The notes beneath the pieces were generated by a model. That model was not told the DNA's origin, did not search any database, and saw only the letters and a program-made list of their open reading frames with translations. Made by a program: the position numbers and the translations under genes. From Glandiceps talaboti (taxonomy: Eukaryota > Hemichordata > Enteropneusta > Spengelidae), in the NCBI RefSeq assembly GCF_964340395.1, contig NC_135552.1, positions 1,495,001-1,559,000 of the forward strand: a stretch of DNA of 64,000 nucleotides, read 5' to 3'. Shown here piece by piece: positions 23,433 through 35,784 of this stretch. Each line of letters opens with the position of its first letter. Position 1 is the stretch's first letter.

Positions 23433-24465
23433 ATATGCAAATTAGCAATTGACTCGATACCACCATATCTTTGCTCGGTCAATATCTTTAGCAAGTTTCA
23501 TCAAATTTGGTGCAGTCTTTCTTGGAAACTGTGGCAAATATAGGTACATCTAAACAATAATTCTTTAATTACCGTAAATATATATTTCGTACAATAAGTA
23601 CAATCACTGAATGTTTTTACAGTTGAAATACTTCGTACGTTGTCAGTTGCGTGTGCACAAATAACGCCATGTAGTAGTAGTAGTAAAGGTAGGTCCAGCC
23701 GTTGTACTTCGGCTCAGGAAGTTCAATTACTGAACTTCCTGTTGATATTCAATGTTTGTTGATGTTTGTTGCCCATGACAAGTAAGACGCAACCTGATTG
23801 GCTGCGTGTCTCACTGAGCAGACATTTGTTTGCATGCGCGCCAGTTCAGATGTAGAGGCGATCAGGCTAAAAAATGTAAACATGTACCAAGAAGGTCAAT
23901 TCAGGCAAAATAACGAAGGTAAAATAGCAATGAACGATTAGCCGACATCTACATCGGATTTTAATCAGATTGCTCCCATACGGGCTCTAAAAACTTATAA
24001 TTCAACTATGATAACGAATTTGGATAGTAACGAATGTGTCTGTGGCTGTACTTTTCTTTCACTGGAGTTGCAGCTGGGAGGTCAGGTCTTGCTGAGCTTA
24101 TATCGAGAGTTGATGATACGTATTGATGATACGAGTGGTGACAGTTGTTGGTGGGTGGTGATCACGAATAGCGAGAGCATTCTGAAGCAGTAGATATTAG
24201 CATAAGGTTGACGAGATTCAGAATGTCAATGAGTTTATGGAAAATGTTGGACCGTAGAAATGCGCTATACCACCATCCTGGACCGGTCCGAAAATAGGCA
24301 CAAGTTGGCAAGAAATACTTCGATACATACACAAATCAGCAGAAATGGTAATGGAGGTTCCTTTAATATCCATAAATAAAAGTCTGATGAAATTACGGTG
24401 CAGAAATACCAAAATGTAGGGAAATGTCGGCAATTACACAAGAGCTAGCCGACGAGAGTTCAGTA
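23433..24465. other. Unassigned intronic sequence with a small perfect hairpin
   Basis: AGGAAGTTCA-ATTAC-TGAACTTCCT at 23716-23740 is a perfect 10-bp hairpin. Around 23780-23850 there is an inverted CCAAT (ATTGG) and a GCATGCGCGCC motif like an NRF1 site, but I see no first exon next to them. Confidence 0.4.
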
Positions 24466-24469
24466 CATG

Positions 24470-24835
24470 CGTATGTGTAGGATAATATGGATGATACATA
24501 ATACCAACCATGTAATTTTACTTGTGTATGGATGATACATAATTCCAACCATGTAATAACATTTGTGTGAGGGTGATATATAATTCCAACCATGTAATAA
24601 CATTTGTGTATGGGTGACACATACTACGAACCAACATGTAATTTTACTGGTGTATGGGTGATACATAATTCCAACCATGTAATAACATTTGTGTAAGGGT
24701 GACATATAATTATATGAACCATGTAATAATATTGGTGTACGTGTGGATACATAATACGAACCATGTAATAACACTGGTGTATGGTTGATAATATAATACC
24801 AACCATGTGATAACATTGGTATATGACTGATACAA
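24470..24835. repeat. Degenerate minisatellite of about 38-40 bp (9-10 copies)
   Basis: Repeats of the type GTGTATGGGTGATACATAAT, then ACCATGTAATAACATT, with small indels. Two copies of the same unit occur near 16530-16600. Confidence 0.85.
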
Positions 24836-24988
24836 TCACGATATGAACTATGATTTAATAAAGAAACTCTTTTGGAAACAGTGCCTTGCTCAGTTCAAAT
24901 GGCCATCGGCAAGCGAGTTGTAAAGCGCTAGATTTCGCAGACACTTAACTCGCCATTGCCTTGTTGTGTTTGTAGAATTTGATCATAC

Positions 24989-25116
24989 CTGACAACGTCC
25001 TGTGCCTGCAGCCTTTGAGACATCAGTTGATGATCTAGTATCAGTAATGAGGCTGCATTAAATGCTGCCGTATCGCTCATTTGACTGCCTACATTTGCGT
25101 TCATGTTCAAATTCAT
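24989..25116 (-). CDS. CARD-domain protein, exon 1 (N-terminal 42 residues)
   Basis: ATG at 25116, with donor CAG|GTATGA after 24989. The exon itself begins at 25133 after the acceptor GTGTTACAG, so an upstream exon exists, and 17 bases precede the ATG in an open frame. The translation is M-N-L-N-M-N-A-N-V-G, then S-Q-M-S-D-T-A-A-F-N, then a helix L-L-I-L-D-H-Q-L-M-S-Q-R-L running to D-V-V. It ends with AG, two bases of a codon, which pairs with the one-base start of the exon at 16444. The joined protein is 115 residues with the CARD at about 22-110. The L-D-H-Q-L-M-S-Q-R-L-Q segment fits CARD helix 1. The protein could be longer at the N-terminus if coding starts in the upstream exon. Confidence 0.65.
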
Positions 25117-25185
25117 GGCTCTCCACCTAAAATCTGTAACACAACAGGAAACATGGTAGTGTTACGTTTGGCAGTACCAGGTAAG

Positions 25186-25705
25186 GGTCGGATGCACAAT
25201 GTCGCACAAGCTCAATAACCGAACTAGGACAAAAACCCTTCCCCTCCCCCTAACCTCAGACCACCAAACAACATTGACAAGTGCGATTTCACATGATGTA
25301 AACCATGATGAAATCTGTAGCGGTCACATCACTACGATCAATGCAAGGTAAAAAAACAGGATGAGAAACATGAAGTTCCAACCTTAAACCAGTGTTTACT
25401 GATGGGAAACACATCAAAATACTACCACAAACCCAACGTTGTATCTCATATATTAGAAGTACATTTTTATCAACATCTCACTAGTAAATACAGCAGTTTT
25501 TTTTATCATTAAAGGCGTGAAAGTTTTCGAAATTTGGTTAGAAGTGCAAAAAAATGAAGTTCAGCAATCGCTTTGACGCCAAACCCCCTCCGCTCCTCCC
25601 TCTAAACATAGACCATCCTTGGTGGAGGGTCTATGCTCTAAACGAACCGTCGAAGTTCGATATAGCTTATGTTGAGTTTGTGGGACATTGTGCGATCATC
25701 CCTAA
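25186..25705. mobile_element. Possible small inverted-repeat element
   Basis: GGATGCACAATGTCGCACAA at about 25188 and GACATTGTGCGATCATCCC at about 25683 form an imperfect inverted pair of about 30 bp. Inside, AGACCATCCTTGGTGGAGGG has its own short hairpin. The 64-codon plus-strand frame here looks incidental. Confidence 0.35.
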
Positions 25706-26290
25706 ACCTAAATCAGGATGTAGCTCGTTCTTCTATTTCATTAATTAACTTCACCCAGTCCGTTGTGCTAATTAAAGTGACCCTCCCTCAATTTCCTTTC
25801 TCTAAAATATGACCCTATGTTTGAATATTTCAATGAAAAACATTTTAACACCGCCTCCCTGTGGCGTAGTTGTTAGCGCTCAAGATTAGTTAGTAGTCAG
25901 GAGGTCCTGAATCCCACTAGAAACAGGCAGTTTTCTGTAGGAAGACCCCATCACATTGATAGTTTTTAAATCAATCAACCAACCAACCAACCAACCAACC
26001 AACCAACCAACCAATCTATATTGCATAACGACATGCCATAGCAAGCATGGTAAAGCATACAATGGCATTTGTTGTTTCCCACTATTACCACCACAGTCAG
26101 TTTGTGTTTGTGTTTGTGTTTGTGTTTGTGTTTGTGTTTGTGTTTGTGTTTGGATCTAATTGGCTGAACTGAAGGCCAGAACTCCCAAAGACAAGTGATG
26201 AGTGCACAACTGACAACCTCAGGACCGAGGTCAACATCTCCACCCCACCTCATTCATTATCCACATATCTTGCCATGTGATTAACCGTTT
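25706..26290. repeat. Simple repeats (CCAA)n and (GTTTGT)n
   Basis: About ten CCAA tetramers lie at 25974-26014 and about nine GTTTGT hexamers at 26098-26152. The rest is unassigned. Confidence 0.9.
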
Positions 26291-27255
26291 AGGGGAGAAC
26301 CATTTGATTTCTGGGGGGGATTTTGAGAAAAAAAAATTGTTTCCAGGTGAACCAGAAAAAAAATAATTTTGATCCTGTAATGGCTTGAGAAAAAAAATTG
26401 TCATAACAGACAGAAGTGAAAAAAAAATTGTCACAATGCACCAGAAATGAGCAAATTTGGAAACCTTATTCTCATGTATTCTTTGGCGGCACACTGCAAA
26501 TGTTTTTAATACAAGTATAAATTCCTGTTTTTTCCCAGCACTTATCATTAAAGCATGCAACTATATGGCTCTGCTTTAAACCCAAGTGCACACAAAGTTT
26601 TCCTTTCCTTTTCTGGCCCAAGAAAACATATTTCAGGATTTTTGTTGCAATGTTTCAATGACACAGTCAATATCTGAAGGGGACTATTTGGTTTCTGTAA
26701 ATTAAGACAATTTAAAAAACAAGACAGGAGTCAATAAACTAGTGTTAAAATCAATATATTTTTCTTTCAATATAAATCTCTTATAAAGATGTACAAATAA
26801 ATCTTTCTCAAGTTGACAATGAAAATTGAGGAACAACAAATATAACGAAATACAAAAAACAATATCTTCCCTGAGAACTTAGAGGAATTGACTGATTCAA
26901 AGAAAAGCAGGTGTAGTATTGATCAGAGTTGATTTTGGAACTGTTCTATAATTTAAAGTTGTAATTTAATGTAGACAGACGTCTTTCATACTAACTGCTA
27001 ATTCTTCCTACTTGCACAGAACAAGTTATTTAGAGGTACAGTTGTGAACCATTGTGATGTGGTATAGGTATGAACAAAGCATTACAAACTTAATGACTAA
27101 TTAAAAAAATTGCACTGCTACTCCATTTGAAAAAAAAAATGATGTAGGACTGACAGTAGAAAAAAAAATTGCTGTCACTCTGACTGGAAAAAAAATTTGG
27201 TCCCATACCTACTTCCTCCATACCCCCCCCCCCCGAAATCAAATGGTTCTCCCCT
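26291..27255. mobile_element. Inverted-repeat element, AGGGGAGAACCATTTGATTTC ends
   Basis: The 5' end is AGGGGAGAACCATTTGATTT plus C at 26291-26311 and the 3' end is its perfect reverse complement at 27235-27255. A G-run follows the 5' end and a C-run precedes the 3' end. The interior near each end has repeated A-blocks (GAAAAAAAATTG) spaced 25-35 bp apart. No transposase frame is present. Confidence 0.85.
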
Positions 27256-27782
27256 TACTTCTGTGAGACCGGCTTCTCACACTACAACTAACAGTTAATT
27301 CGCTGCATTCCACTCATTATTAATGGCGGCAGTGATGGGATATGGTAGCAGTAGGATTTGGAACCGATGTCAGCAGTGGGACCATGCCAAAATCATAAAA
27401 TAATGCAAAGTTGGAAAGAAATATGAGTAAAAATAAAACATGACCCTTCCCTAATTTCCATTTTCTAAAATATGTCCCTCCCCGAGGACCGATTTGTAAA
27501 AAGTGATCCCCACCGAATTCCAACGGCCTGCAATTACTGAAGGCCCCTAGCTTATCGATATTAGCGAACCAAGTCATCGTTCCATGCAAACTGTCGCCGT
27601 TACTGGTAAAATCTTAGCTGTCGTCATAGATGGATTTTAATGGTGTTAAGTAATAAGTCAAGTTTACATCTATAATGAAGTGCGGTCCGAAAATATGAAT
27701 ATAAAGTAATTCCTTGACCCTTTTGAAGAGTTAGTCTTACCTAAGATGACCAGTTAACGTTCTCAAGATACGTAAGGGCTGA
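27256..27782. other. Unassigned sequence
   Basis: A short stretch (AAATATGTCCCTCCCC) resembles one at 25770-25810, so a dispersed repeat may be present. No gene seen. Confidence 0.4.
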
Positions 27783-28121
27783 ATGGACACTCTAGACAGT
27801 GATCAACTGCTAATGCAACTCAAACTCTCTTCTTCACGACTGAACGTCGTAAAAAATAATTTTTGTACCTCCACCACGTCAAACCATCAAGTTGTTCACC
27901 GTGAAAACCTGTCTGTTGTTTGTAAACCCGGTCAACCGTACGAAGTAAACGGTATAGCAATGATAAATGCACTTTACAGATCTTTACACATGAACGAAGT
28001 ACACCAACCCATGCAGTATCAGATGTTCGTCGTAGGTAAACAGATATCAATCACACTGCTCGTATACAGATGGTACCCCTCCCCCTTAACAGCAAATGGT
28101 TGCACGTATTCCGACTGCTGA
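27783..28121 (+). CDS. Unassigned open frame, possible exon
   Basis: An ATG-initiated 112-codon frame with non-repetitive composition. A donor-like CGTAG|GTAAAC at 28036 would end a first coding exon of 84 codons with M-Q-Y-Q-M-F-V-V at its end. I recognise no domain, and there is no partner exon in sight. It may be chance. Confidence 0.2.
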   Translation: MDTLDSDQLLMQLKLSSSRLNVVKNNFCTSTTSNHQVVHRENLSVVCKPGQPYEVNGIAMINALYRSLHMNEVHQPMQYQMFVVGKQISITLLVYRWYPSPLTANGCTYSDC

Positions 28122-28344
28122 AAAGTTAATAACCAGCATGGGGTTAAGTTGTGACCTTTGTTTGTAATATAAAGTTTCTAGAACTCCGAGTTTGATAAAT
28201 GGGCCCTGCCAATATAAACCACTGCAGCGTATATATTTATTAGTTGCCAGATGGTCAAGTCTACATGTACAGCTACACTGGAGTAGTCACGATAATTAAA
28301 TAATAATAATAATTTTTATAATAATCATGTTTATTTGAATATTA

Positions 28345-28870
28345 ACCACCCCACCTAGGATAATTTGTTATGCTAAGTTCAAAAAAGGGGGTAATTTTAT
28401 GAAAATCTGTTGCCATGGTAACCAAAATCACCATAATATGTTAATCATTTTTCAAAAATTTGACATAAAACATTGAAAAAAAAAGATAATACAGTGAAAA
28501 AATGTCCTTGTATTAGACATGTATGAGTTAGTGCTATCTGGTGTAACATAAATTGTATAAAATTGGATAGCTGTTTCGATGGAAACGTATGGTAGACGTG
28601 AAAATTATGTTTTCTTTATACACACATACATCTCACAAATAACATAAATCTGATATCTTTTTATTTCCACATTGACCCCACTACCAAGGGTAGTTTGTTA
28701 TGCTGAGTTAAAAAAGTGGTCATTTAATGAACATCAGTTGCCATGGTAACCAAAATAACCATATTATGTGATTTTTTGAAAAATTAGACATAAAACACTT
28801 TAAAAAATTCAAATTTAGGAAAAACATCATTGCTGTTGGCATGTACTAGTTGATGATACCTGATGTAACA
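28345..28870. repeat. Diverged direct duplication with palindromic X-box in each copy
   Basis: The segments 28345-28555 and 28674-28870 align along their length: TTTGTTATGCT, then GTTGCCATGGTAACCAAAAT, then GACATAAAACA, then a CTGGTGTAAC or CTGATGTAAC end. Each holds the 14-bp perfect palindrome GTTGCCATGGTAAC (28409-28422, 28737-28750), which fits the RFX X-box consensus. Confidence 0.75.
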
Positions 28871-29135
28871 AAGTTTCATGATTTTTGAAATTATCTGTAT
28901 CAAACTAAGCAATTCTAAAACTCTAAAATCGCCTGAATAAAATGTAAATACCTAAAATACCAGCACTCCTTAAGTTCCATCTACGCAGCTAGGTTCAGTT
29001 TTTTATCACAAAATCTTCAAAGTAAGTGTACACATAAGAGCTTACATTTGAGTACAAGTTGACATGATCGTTGACTCCATACTGTATATTATTGTTTGTA
29101 CTTGGGTTTTATCCAACAAAATATCGTCTGCTTTA
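28871..29135. other. Unassigned sequence
   Basis: AT-rich. No gene or repeat recognised. Confidence 0.5.
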
Positions 29136-30747
29136 AGGGGTGGACCATTTGATATCCTGGGGGGGGGGGCTTGGAAGATTTCGGGGGAAAAAATGCCAAG
29201 TGGATTTGCTTGAAAAAAAAAATCCGGAGATGAGTGGGTGATGGAAAAAAAAGATGGACCACTGCTGCTAGAAAAAAAAAATATCTTGGCAGGGAAATGA
29301 TGCACAGGATCGAGTATACTTTTCAACCTGCTCGTACCTCTCCAACCAGGACACTTGTCAAATCATGACAAACAGTTTCAAACACATGTCAGGGACCAGT
29401 CAGTTTCGTTAGCCTGTGGTACATATATATATTTGTTCTTGTCTCCGTTTCTTTCATAAATGGTTTAAATAATACTTCATGTAAGGGTTCAAACATAACT
29501 ATACATACAATTATACATATAATACATGTATTACCTAGTTACCACACTAGTTACAGAACATGCCATGTAAGTGTTTGGCTGTTTCACAATCAGTGCTTCA
29601 CTTATCTTGCACTTTGGGGCAAAAGTGAACTTGAAGGTTTTGTAATGGTAATCTTCATACTATTGGATAGTTTATAAAAGAACTTAATCTAAATTGTTCT
29701 CGTCTCTTCAGTATGAATTTGTCAGAAGGGATGATAAACTTCCTATTTCAGACACAACACATCGACACCACAACTCAAATTCAAGTTTCTATTGTACACT
29801 AGGTATGACCTCCTAAAGTGCTCTCACACATCAGTAACGTTACTATGCATGCAATATCAATGCCCCTATACCAATGTTACAGGCCCACTTTTATAACATG
29901 GAAAACTTATTTAAAAAGGTTACATTTACTTTAGCTTTTCGATGCTTGGCAATATATATCTCAGAGGCTATGAATAACCTAAACATTGCCTAAATAGAAA
30001 CAAAAAACTACAGATTTGTTTCAACCTTATGTAGTTGCTTTTTACATGTTAGAGCTGTCTTGTAAAGCTTGCAAATTATTGTCTGAAAGTGTCTGTGAAT
30101 AGCCTAAACATTGCCTTTAGAAGTAAAAACCTCCAGGCTTCTAGGGGGAGACCCCCTAGAACCCCCCCCCCCATTCACACACACTCACACAAGAGGTAGA
30201 CATATCCCAGTTTCAAAGCTCTTCCCTCTACAACTTACTGTCAGATGCTATGAAACTTTATTCACAGGGGTCAGTGACTTTTTGTTGGCCCAATGGAAAA
30301 AAGCACTGACACCCCCCCCCCCCGAGCTGGAGAAACTGATCGTTCTATCTGAATGTCTGAGCTCACCAGTCAAGTTTCCGATTTGTATTTTCAGTGTGTC
30401 ATCATACCATGACATAAAAACTGTCAATTATGTTTAGTTTAATTGAAAATCAAACATGTATGAAATATGTAGTTTTCTAAATAAAATCTGTGTGTGATAG
30501 AACAGCATCTTTTTACTCTCTGTATTACCCTGTGCGAAAACCAAACAGAAAATTGTGGCAACAAAAGTAGGTGTTCAACATTGACGTAAAAATAATCCGG
30601 ATATCTCAAAGAAGCAAAGAAAAAAAAAGTTGCCAGCATAGGCGAAGGAGAAAAATAATTCTCAGGCAAGCAGGTGGGGCAAAAAATAATGACTCTCCAA
30701 CAATCTTCCAAGCCCTCCCCCCCGGATATCGAATGGTCTACCCCTAA
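29136..30747. mobile_element. Inverted-repeat element related to the one at 26291
   Basis: The left end TAAGGGGTGGACCATTTGAT with ATCC is matched by GGATATCGAATGGTCTACCC with CTAA at the right end, an imperfect inverted repeat of about 26 bp. As in the 26291 element, a G-run follows the left end and a C-run precedes the right end, with A8 blocks behind them. Further C-runs lie at about 30164 and 30311. No transposase is visible in its 1.6 kb; open frames inside are short. Confidence 0.75.
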
Positions 30748-31649
30748 GTTCTCCAACTCAACTTACAACACGATTTGCGTATATGCGTACGTACGTATTT
30801 CCGGGTCCCAGTGACATGTGCCAAATTCAAACGATAAGGACACTGAATATAGTTGGGGATCACATTATCATTGATTGTTACAGGAATATCAATATTATTA
30901 TCCAAGAAGGCGTGAGGCTTGCTGTCCAGTGCAGTGTTATAAAGATGGTGACTGTTATACTGTGTGTGCGCAAGTTAACTGACATCACTAGAATGTAATA
31001 CAATGTAGCAATATATAGCTATCACGCGAATCATGCATGTCACGTGCACTGCACTTATGTGTGTATGCAGTGGTACGCGGTGTGCGGTACACACATCATA
31101 TACACAAGCAAGATAGACAATGAAAGCAACCAACTCACTAGCCTATTGTTTACATGACCGCCGCACGACTAGGAATAATCGAAGTTGCTAAAATTTACAC
31201 GAAGTTGACTTAAAAACAGAAAGGGGCATATATTTTGTAATGCATGCGTAGTCCGGATTGTTTGTCTTGCTTTCAAGCAGACTACCGAGAGTTGATGGCT
31301 TTTATTTTGATACAATAACATGTTCCACTCACGCAATCAATGTAAAAAGACGCAACAATGATGTTGCCATTGTTGTATCTACCTGGAAAATTACATACAT
31401 ACGCCATGCTCCCACATCAAAAACCAAAACAAGATAAATAAATAAAACAAAAATTTGCACTGTAAGACATGCCTAGCCATAGTTCTCTTCAGCATGTTCA
31501 AATTTTATTTTACGAGACAAAAATAGTCGTAGACAATATACGGCACAATGACACACTGTGTAAGCACGAGTAGTTTTTTGAAGATGACAAAACTGCTGCT
31601 GTATGTATGGTAATGAATCCAATCAATAGAAAATGAAATAATTAAAACA
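30748..31649. other. Unassigned sequence
   Basis: No repeat family or gene recognised. The palindromic run ACGTACGTACG lies at about 30788. Confidence 0.5.
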
Positions 31650-32470
31650 AGTCATTGAGAATGACATACTCCCCGCTATGATTGGATTTTAAGGAATTAT
31701 CACTACTCTGATCACGCAACAACACTTGTGAACCTAAATCAAACAGACTTAGATATGTTGTGTCTGCTTGTTGGACATGGAACATGCCTACAACAATAAA
31801 GAATGGGTCGGGTATGGGGGATCATACCACGACGAAAATGGATATGCACATGTATGTCATATAGAACACTGTCCTAATACCAACTTTGAATGAGATATGT
31901 TCAAGCATGTCTGAGTTATGGCTTTGAACATAGAAAAATCGCAAACAAAATGGCTGCCAGGCGGCCATATTGGATCGTATCACAACAACAATGAATATGC
32001 ACATATACGTCATAGAACACTGTCCTAATACCAACTTTGAATGAGATCTGTTCAAGCATGTCTGAGTTATGGCTTTGGACATGGAAAATTCACAAACAAA
32101 ATGCCTGCTAGGCGGCCATATTGGATCGTATCATGACAACAATGGACATGCACGTGTATATCATAGAACACTGTCCTAATACCAACTTTGAATGAGATCT
32201 GTTCAAGCATGTCTGAGTTATGGCTTTGGACATGGAAAATTAGCAAACAAAATGGCTGCCAGGCAGCCATATTGGATCGTATCATGATGAAAATGGACAT
32301 GCACATGTATGTCATAGAACACTGTCCTATACCAACTTTTAATGAGATCTGTTCAAGCATGTCTGAGTTATGGCTTTGGACATGAAAAATGGCTGCTAGG
32401 TGGCCATATTGGATCGTATCATAAAACAAATTGACATGCATATGTATGCCATTGTATGTTGCCCCTGTAT
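31650..32470 (-). mobile_element. GTCCCCGC-family element, reversed copy
   Basis: The reverse complement matches 15013-15750 from the GCGGGGA end inwards, with about five copies of the roughly 125-bp internal repeat (CCATATTGGATCGTATCA, then CACTGTCCTAATACCAACTTTG). It lacks the first 115 bp (the GTCCCCGC hairpin and CCGT run). The internal repeat number (five against three) shows that the interior expands and contracts. Confidence 0.8.
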
Positions 32471-35267
32471 CATGGAAAACCAGACTGCCGTATTTTTCTT
32501 AAAAGAAGCAAATCAAAGAGATGAAGCAACTTTGACAACCATACATTTTGGAGTACATACAAGTACACAAACACGGACATTTCTGCCCATCCATGATCAG
32601 TGGACTCGCCCATAGGCACGTTATTAATACATTGCCTCATGTGTTGTCTTATCGTGAAGCCCTTTCTCATCAGATCTCTGTAAGTTTGCGAGTACGAAAA
32701 TATCTGATCATTTTCGATTAGAATTCAATAATTGGGAATTAGAATGTTCCATTTTGTTCATTTCAGTGACATTTTTATATTTAGAAGGTAGTGTGCTGTA
32801 GGTCGACAACACAAGACAGGGTGTGTTTACATGTATACATGGCTCTGAATTCATATGCTAAGAGGTTCGATCAGGGACATATAAACTTCATACTAATATT
32901 TTTTTTATTGTCATTATTATATAATATTAAACCCCTTCACTTTTTTATTCTCCTGACATGTAATTTTGAAAACTTTTATTATAGTTTAAACTCTCACAAA
33001 TTGAATGCAGAATTAAGTATGTACAGATAAAGTTGTGAAAGGGCACTCTCAAACGTCAGCCAGCATAGCAAATATGAGCCGGCATAGCAAATATATGCTC
33101 AAACGGATACATTTTATTGACAATAGGACCAACAGGCACCATTCCTCTAAATTGTCTGTCACACAATGCTTTATTATTATATAATATTTAAACACCTTCA
33201 CTTGTAATAGTAATAATAGTAATATTAATAATGATAATAATAATAATAATGTTGCAAAACCAAGATTATTTATGTTATTTTCCCATTAACTCCAACATGC
33301 GCCATCGTTGAAATGTAATGTTTCGAACTGACGGAGAACACCTGGAAAACACCATACTGTTCTAAGTTGATATCGGATATCTGCACATGAAAGGTTTTAG
33401 AATTAGTATGGCACTGTATTTAATTCAGATTTCAACAAGAAATGCGGCAAACACATGAATGTGACATTTTAAGTGTACATTATTTAATGAACACATTTAG
33501 TCAATGGTAAGAATTATTGGTATTCATTTCAAGATTGCCAAAGACGAATTTAAGAGAAAGAAGCAAAGACGATGTACAACATACCAACGTTCTAATATAC
33601 TTAAGGCTGGAGTCAGAATTTACGTTGGGGGGCGGGGGGAGAAATTGGGGGCCATGAAAAAAATATTGAGGATTCAAAGGGAGGGGGGCATGAAAATTCT
33701 GATGGTCTGAAATTTAATAAACAATTCAATTTTAAGATGTTCATGTTTTTCAGTTTCACTATCTTAGTCATATCGTCATAGATTTAAAATCAAGTATTTA
33801 TGAATACACCTCTCTCTCTCTCTGTGTGGAGATTTTCTTGAACAGTCAAACCTCGGGAGCAGTTGTTTACCATGTAGTTTGCAAAATTGTACACTTCATT
33901 TACCTACCATACATTTAATTATAAGGCAGTCAATAGCCAAGAAAATGTGTGTGTCTGCCAAAATATCTCTGAATAGGTAAGTTAAAGTGTAGGTAATATA
34001 GCTATACAGTTGTGTAATAATGTATTGACTTGAATAAAATTGGGATATCGAAGACAATTTTCAAGTATTCTATGGCTTTTGATAATGTGTATAGTTTGAA
34101 TTTTAGGCCATTAAAATGACCTTCTACATGGCCTTATGTTTTGCAACACTGTACACTGGCACTAGCTGTCATGGGGAGTGTTTTCTGCCCAGAATCAAAA
34201 TTGAAAGATAAAACCCTGCCGACTAAGTATCTCAAAGTACAGACACATATATTTGTAAAGAAATCTCTAATTGTTATGTATGGATGCTGCAGTTGATTTC
34301 CACGGTTAGTTTAATGTAGTGCACCATTCTGTACAACTCTGAAGTGGAGCGGGGGGGGGGGGGGGGGGGATACTGTATCATTACACATTAAAATATGTGT
34401 AGCCAGGAGGGGGGGGGGGGCTACAAAAATTCTTGGGTTTCTTTCGGGGGAGGGGGCATAACATTTTTTGAGAGCTCGAAGGGGGGGGGGGGCAAATTGT
34501 TTTTGACCAATATAATCCCCCCCCCCCACCCCGGTCGTAAATTTGATTCCAGCCTAACAGTAACAACTTGCAGATAATCAAAATAACTATTCAAAAACTA
34601 TACCGTATACTTACCTTGTCAATTTAGTCGTTCGAGAGATACATACAAGAAACAACACTAAAACATAAGTTAGCACTGGGAGTGATGGTTGACTTAACTG
34701 AATTAATTGAGCAAACACTTTGTAGGTAGTGTAATGATATTACAAAGTCGAGTTCTGTGATTACTTCCAGAAAAGAATGCCGACAAAAACAACTGTGCGA
34801 TTGTGACCAAAGACACAACAAAGAACCCAATGTTTATGTTGTAAGCTTTGTGCATCTTATGATTATGATAACATTGGTGACTGGCAAGTTAAATTTCTGT
34901 GTGCTCTGTATATACATTGTAGCAGTTTACGTCACGCGCGTACCTAACTTATCCTAACTTGTACAAATAACAATCTGTTAGAATTGGGTAAATAGGTTCA
35001 CCACACTAAATGATGGTTGTGTCAGTCTTCAGTATTCTATTAATGCATTGCTCTGGTGACGAGTACTTTTGCGTGTCTTCTCTGTATTTCAGACCACTAA
35101 AAAGAGTGGTCTGAGTCTTTATATATTGTAACAGTTTACATCACATTTGTGCCTAGGAGACCTTACCTGTATCAAATCACAATTCAGTTGGAATGAAATA
35201 TTAGCTCACAAGTGACCGTGATCCAGACCCACATAAAAAATGGGAAGAGCTACAAATTTATTGGTGC
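32471..35267. other. Unassigned sequence with simple repeats and G-runs
   Basis: An (AAT)-rich tract lies at 33205-33250. Paired G-runs and one C-run cluster at 34350-34530 (about 20 G at 34351, 12 G at 34408, 12 G at 34481, 11 C at 34517). I see no exon that I can support. Confidence 0.5.
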
Positions 35268-35496
35268 TCAAATTTCAAAATGCTAACCCTGGCCACCAGA
35301 TCTTTCAAATTTCAAAATGCTAACCCTGGCCACCAGATCTTTCAAATTTCAAAATGCTAACCCTGGCCACCAGATCTTTCAAATTTCAAAATGCTAACCC
35401 TGGCCACCAGATCTTTCAAATTTCAAAATGCTAACCCTGGCCACCAGATCTTTCAAATTTCAAAATGCTAACCCTGGCCACCAGATCTTTCAAATT
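35268..35496. repeat. 37-bp tandem repeat, six copies
   Basis: The unit contains ATGCTAACCCTGGCCACCAG and TTTCAAATTTCAAA. The copies are identical by eye, so the expansion is recent. Confidence 0.95.
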
Positions 35497-35784
35497 AAAG
35501 TGCAAAGTTCTTTACTAAGGTCATTCAGAAACTACCAAAAGGAGGCGTGACATTGGCAAAACAATTGCCACTTTAACCCAATACAAAACGCTCATATTAT
35601 AATAATTCTAACCAATCGCATATATGCTTCGAAATGATCAACAATAGATTATTTCTTTATCCTTGCTTTATCAGTTACATTTTTTATTTCCAGGATGTAC
35701 AGGTGGGAAGGCTGACAGTGCTGGGAATCCTGAAAGCCACGCCAACATTAAATTGAGTGGCAGGAGGCTCATAAGTCAGTGATA
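35497..35784. other. Unassigned sequence
   Basis: No gene or family recognised. Confidence 0.5.

Noticed and set aside
23780-24193. CCAAT and NRF1-like motifs with a 61-codon frame as a promoter and first exon
   Set aside because: No donor with a matching partner and no recognisable protein; it lies inside the CARD intron.
25554-25748. 64-codon plus-strand frame as a gene
   Set aside because: It lies within a likely inverted-repeat element and reads through its internal hairpin.
32470-32670. 66-codon minus-strand frame next to the GTCCCCGC element
   Set aside because: No motif, no splice context and low conservation signal; probably chance.
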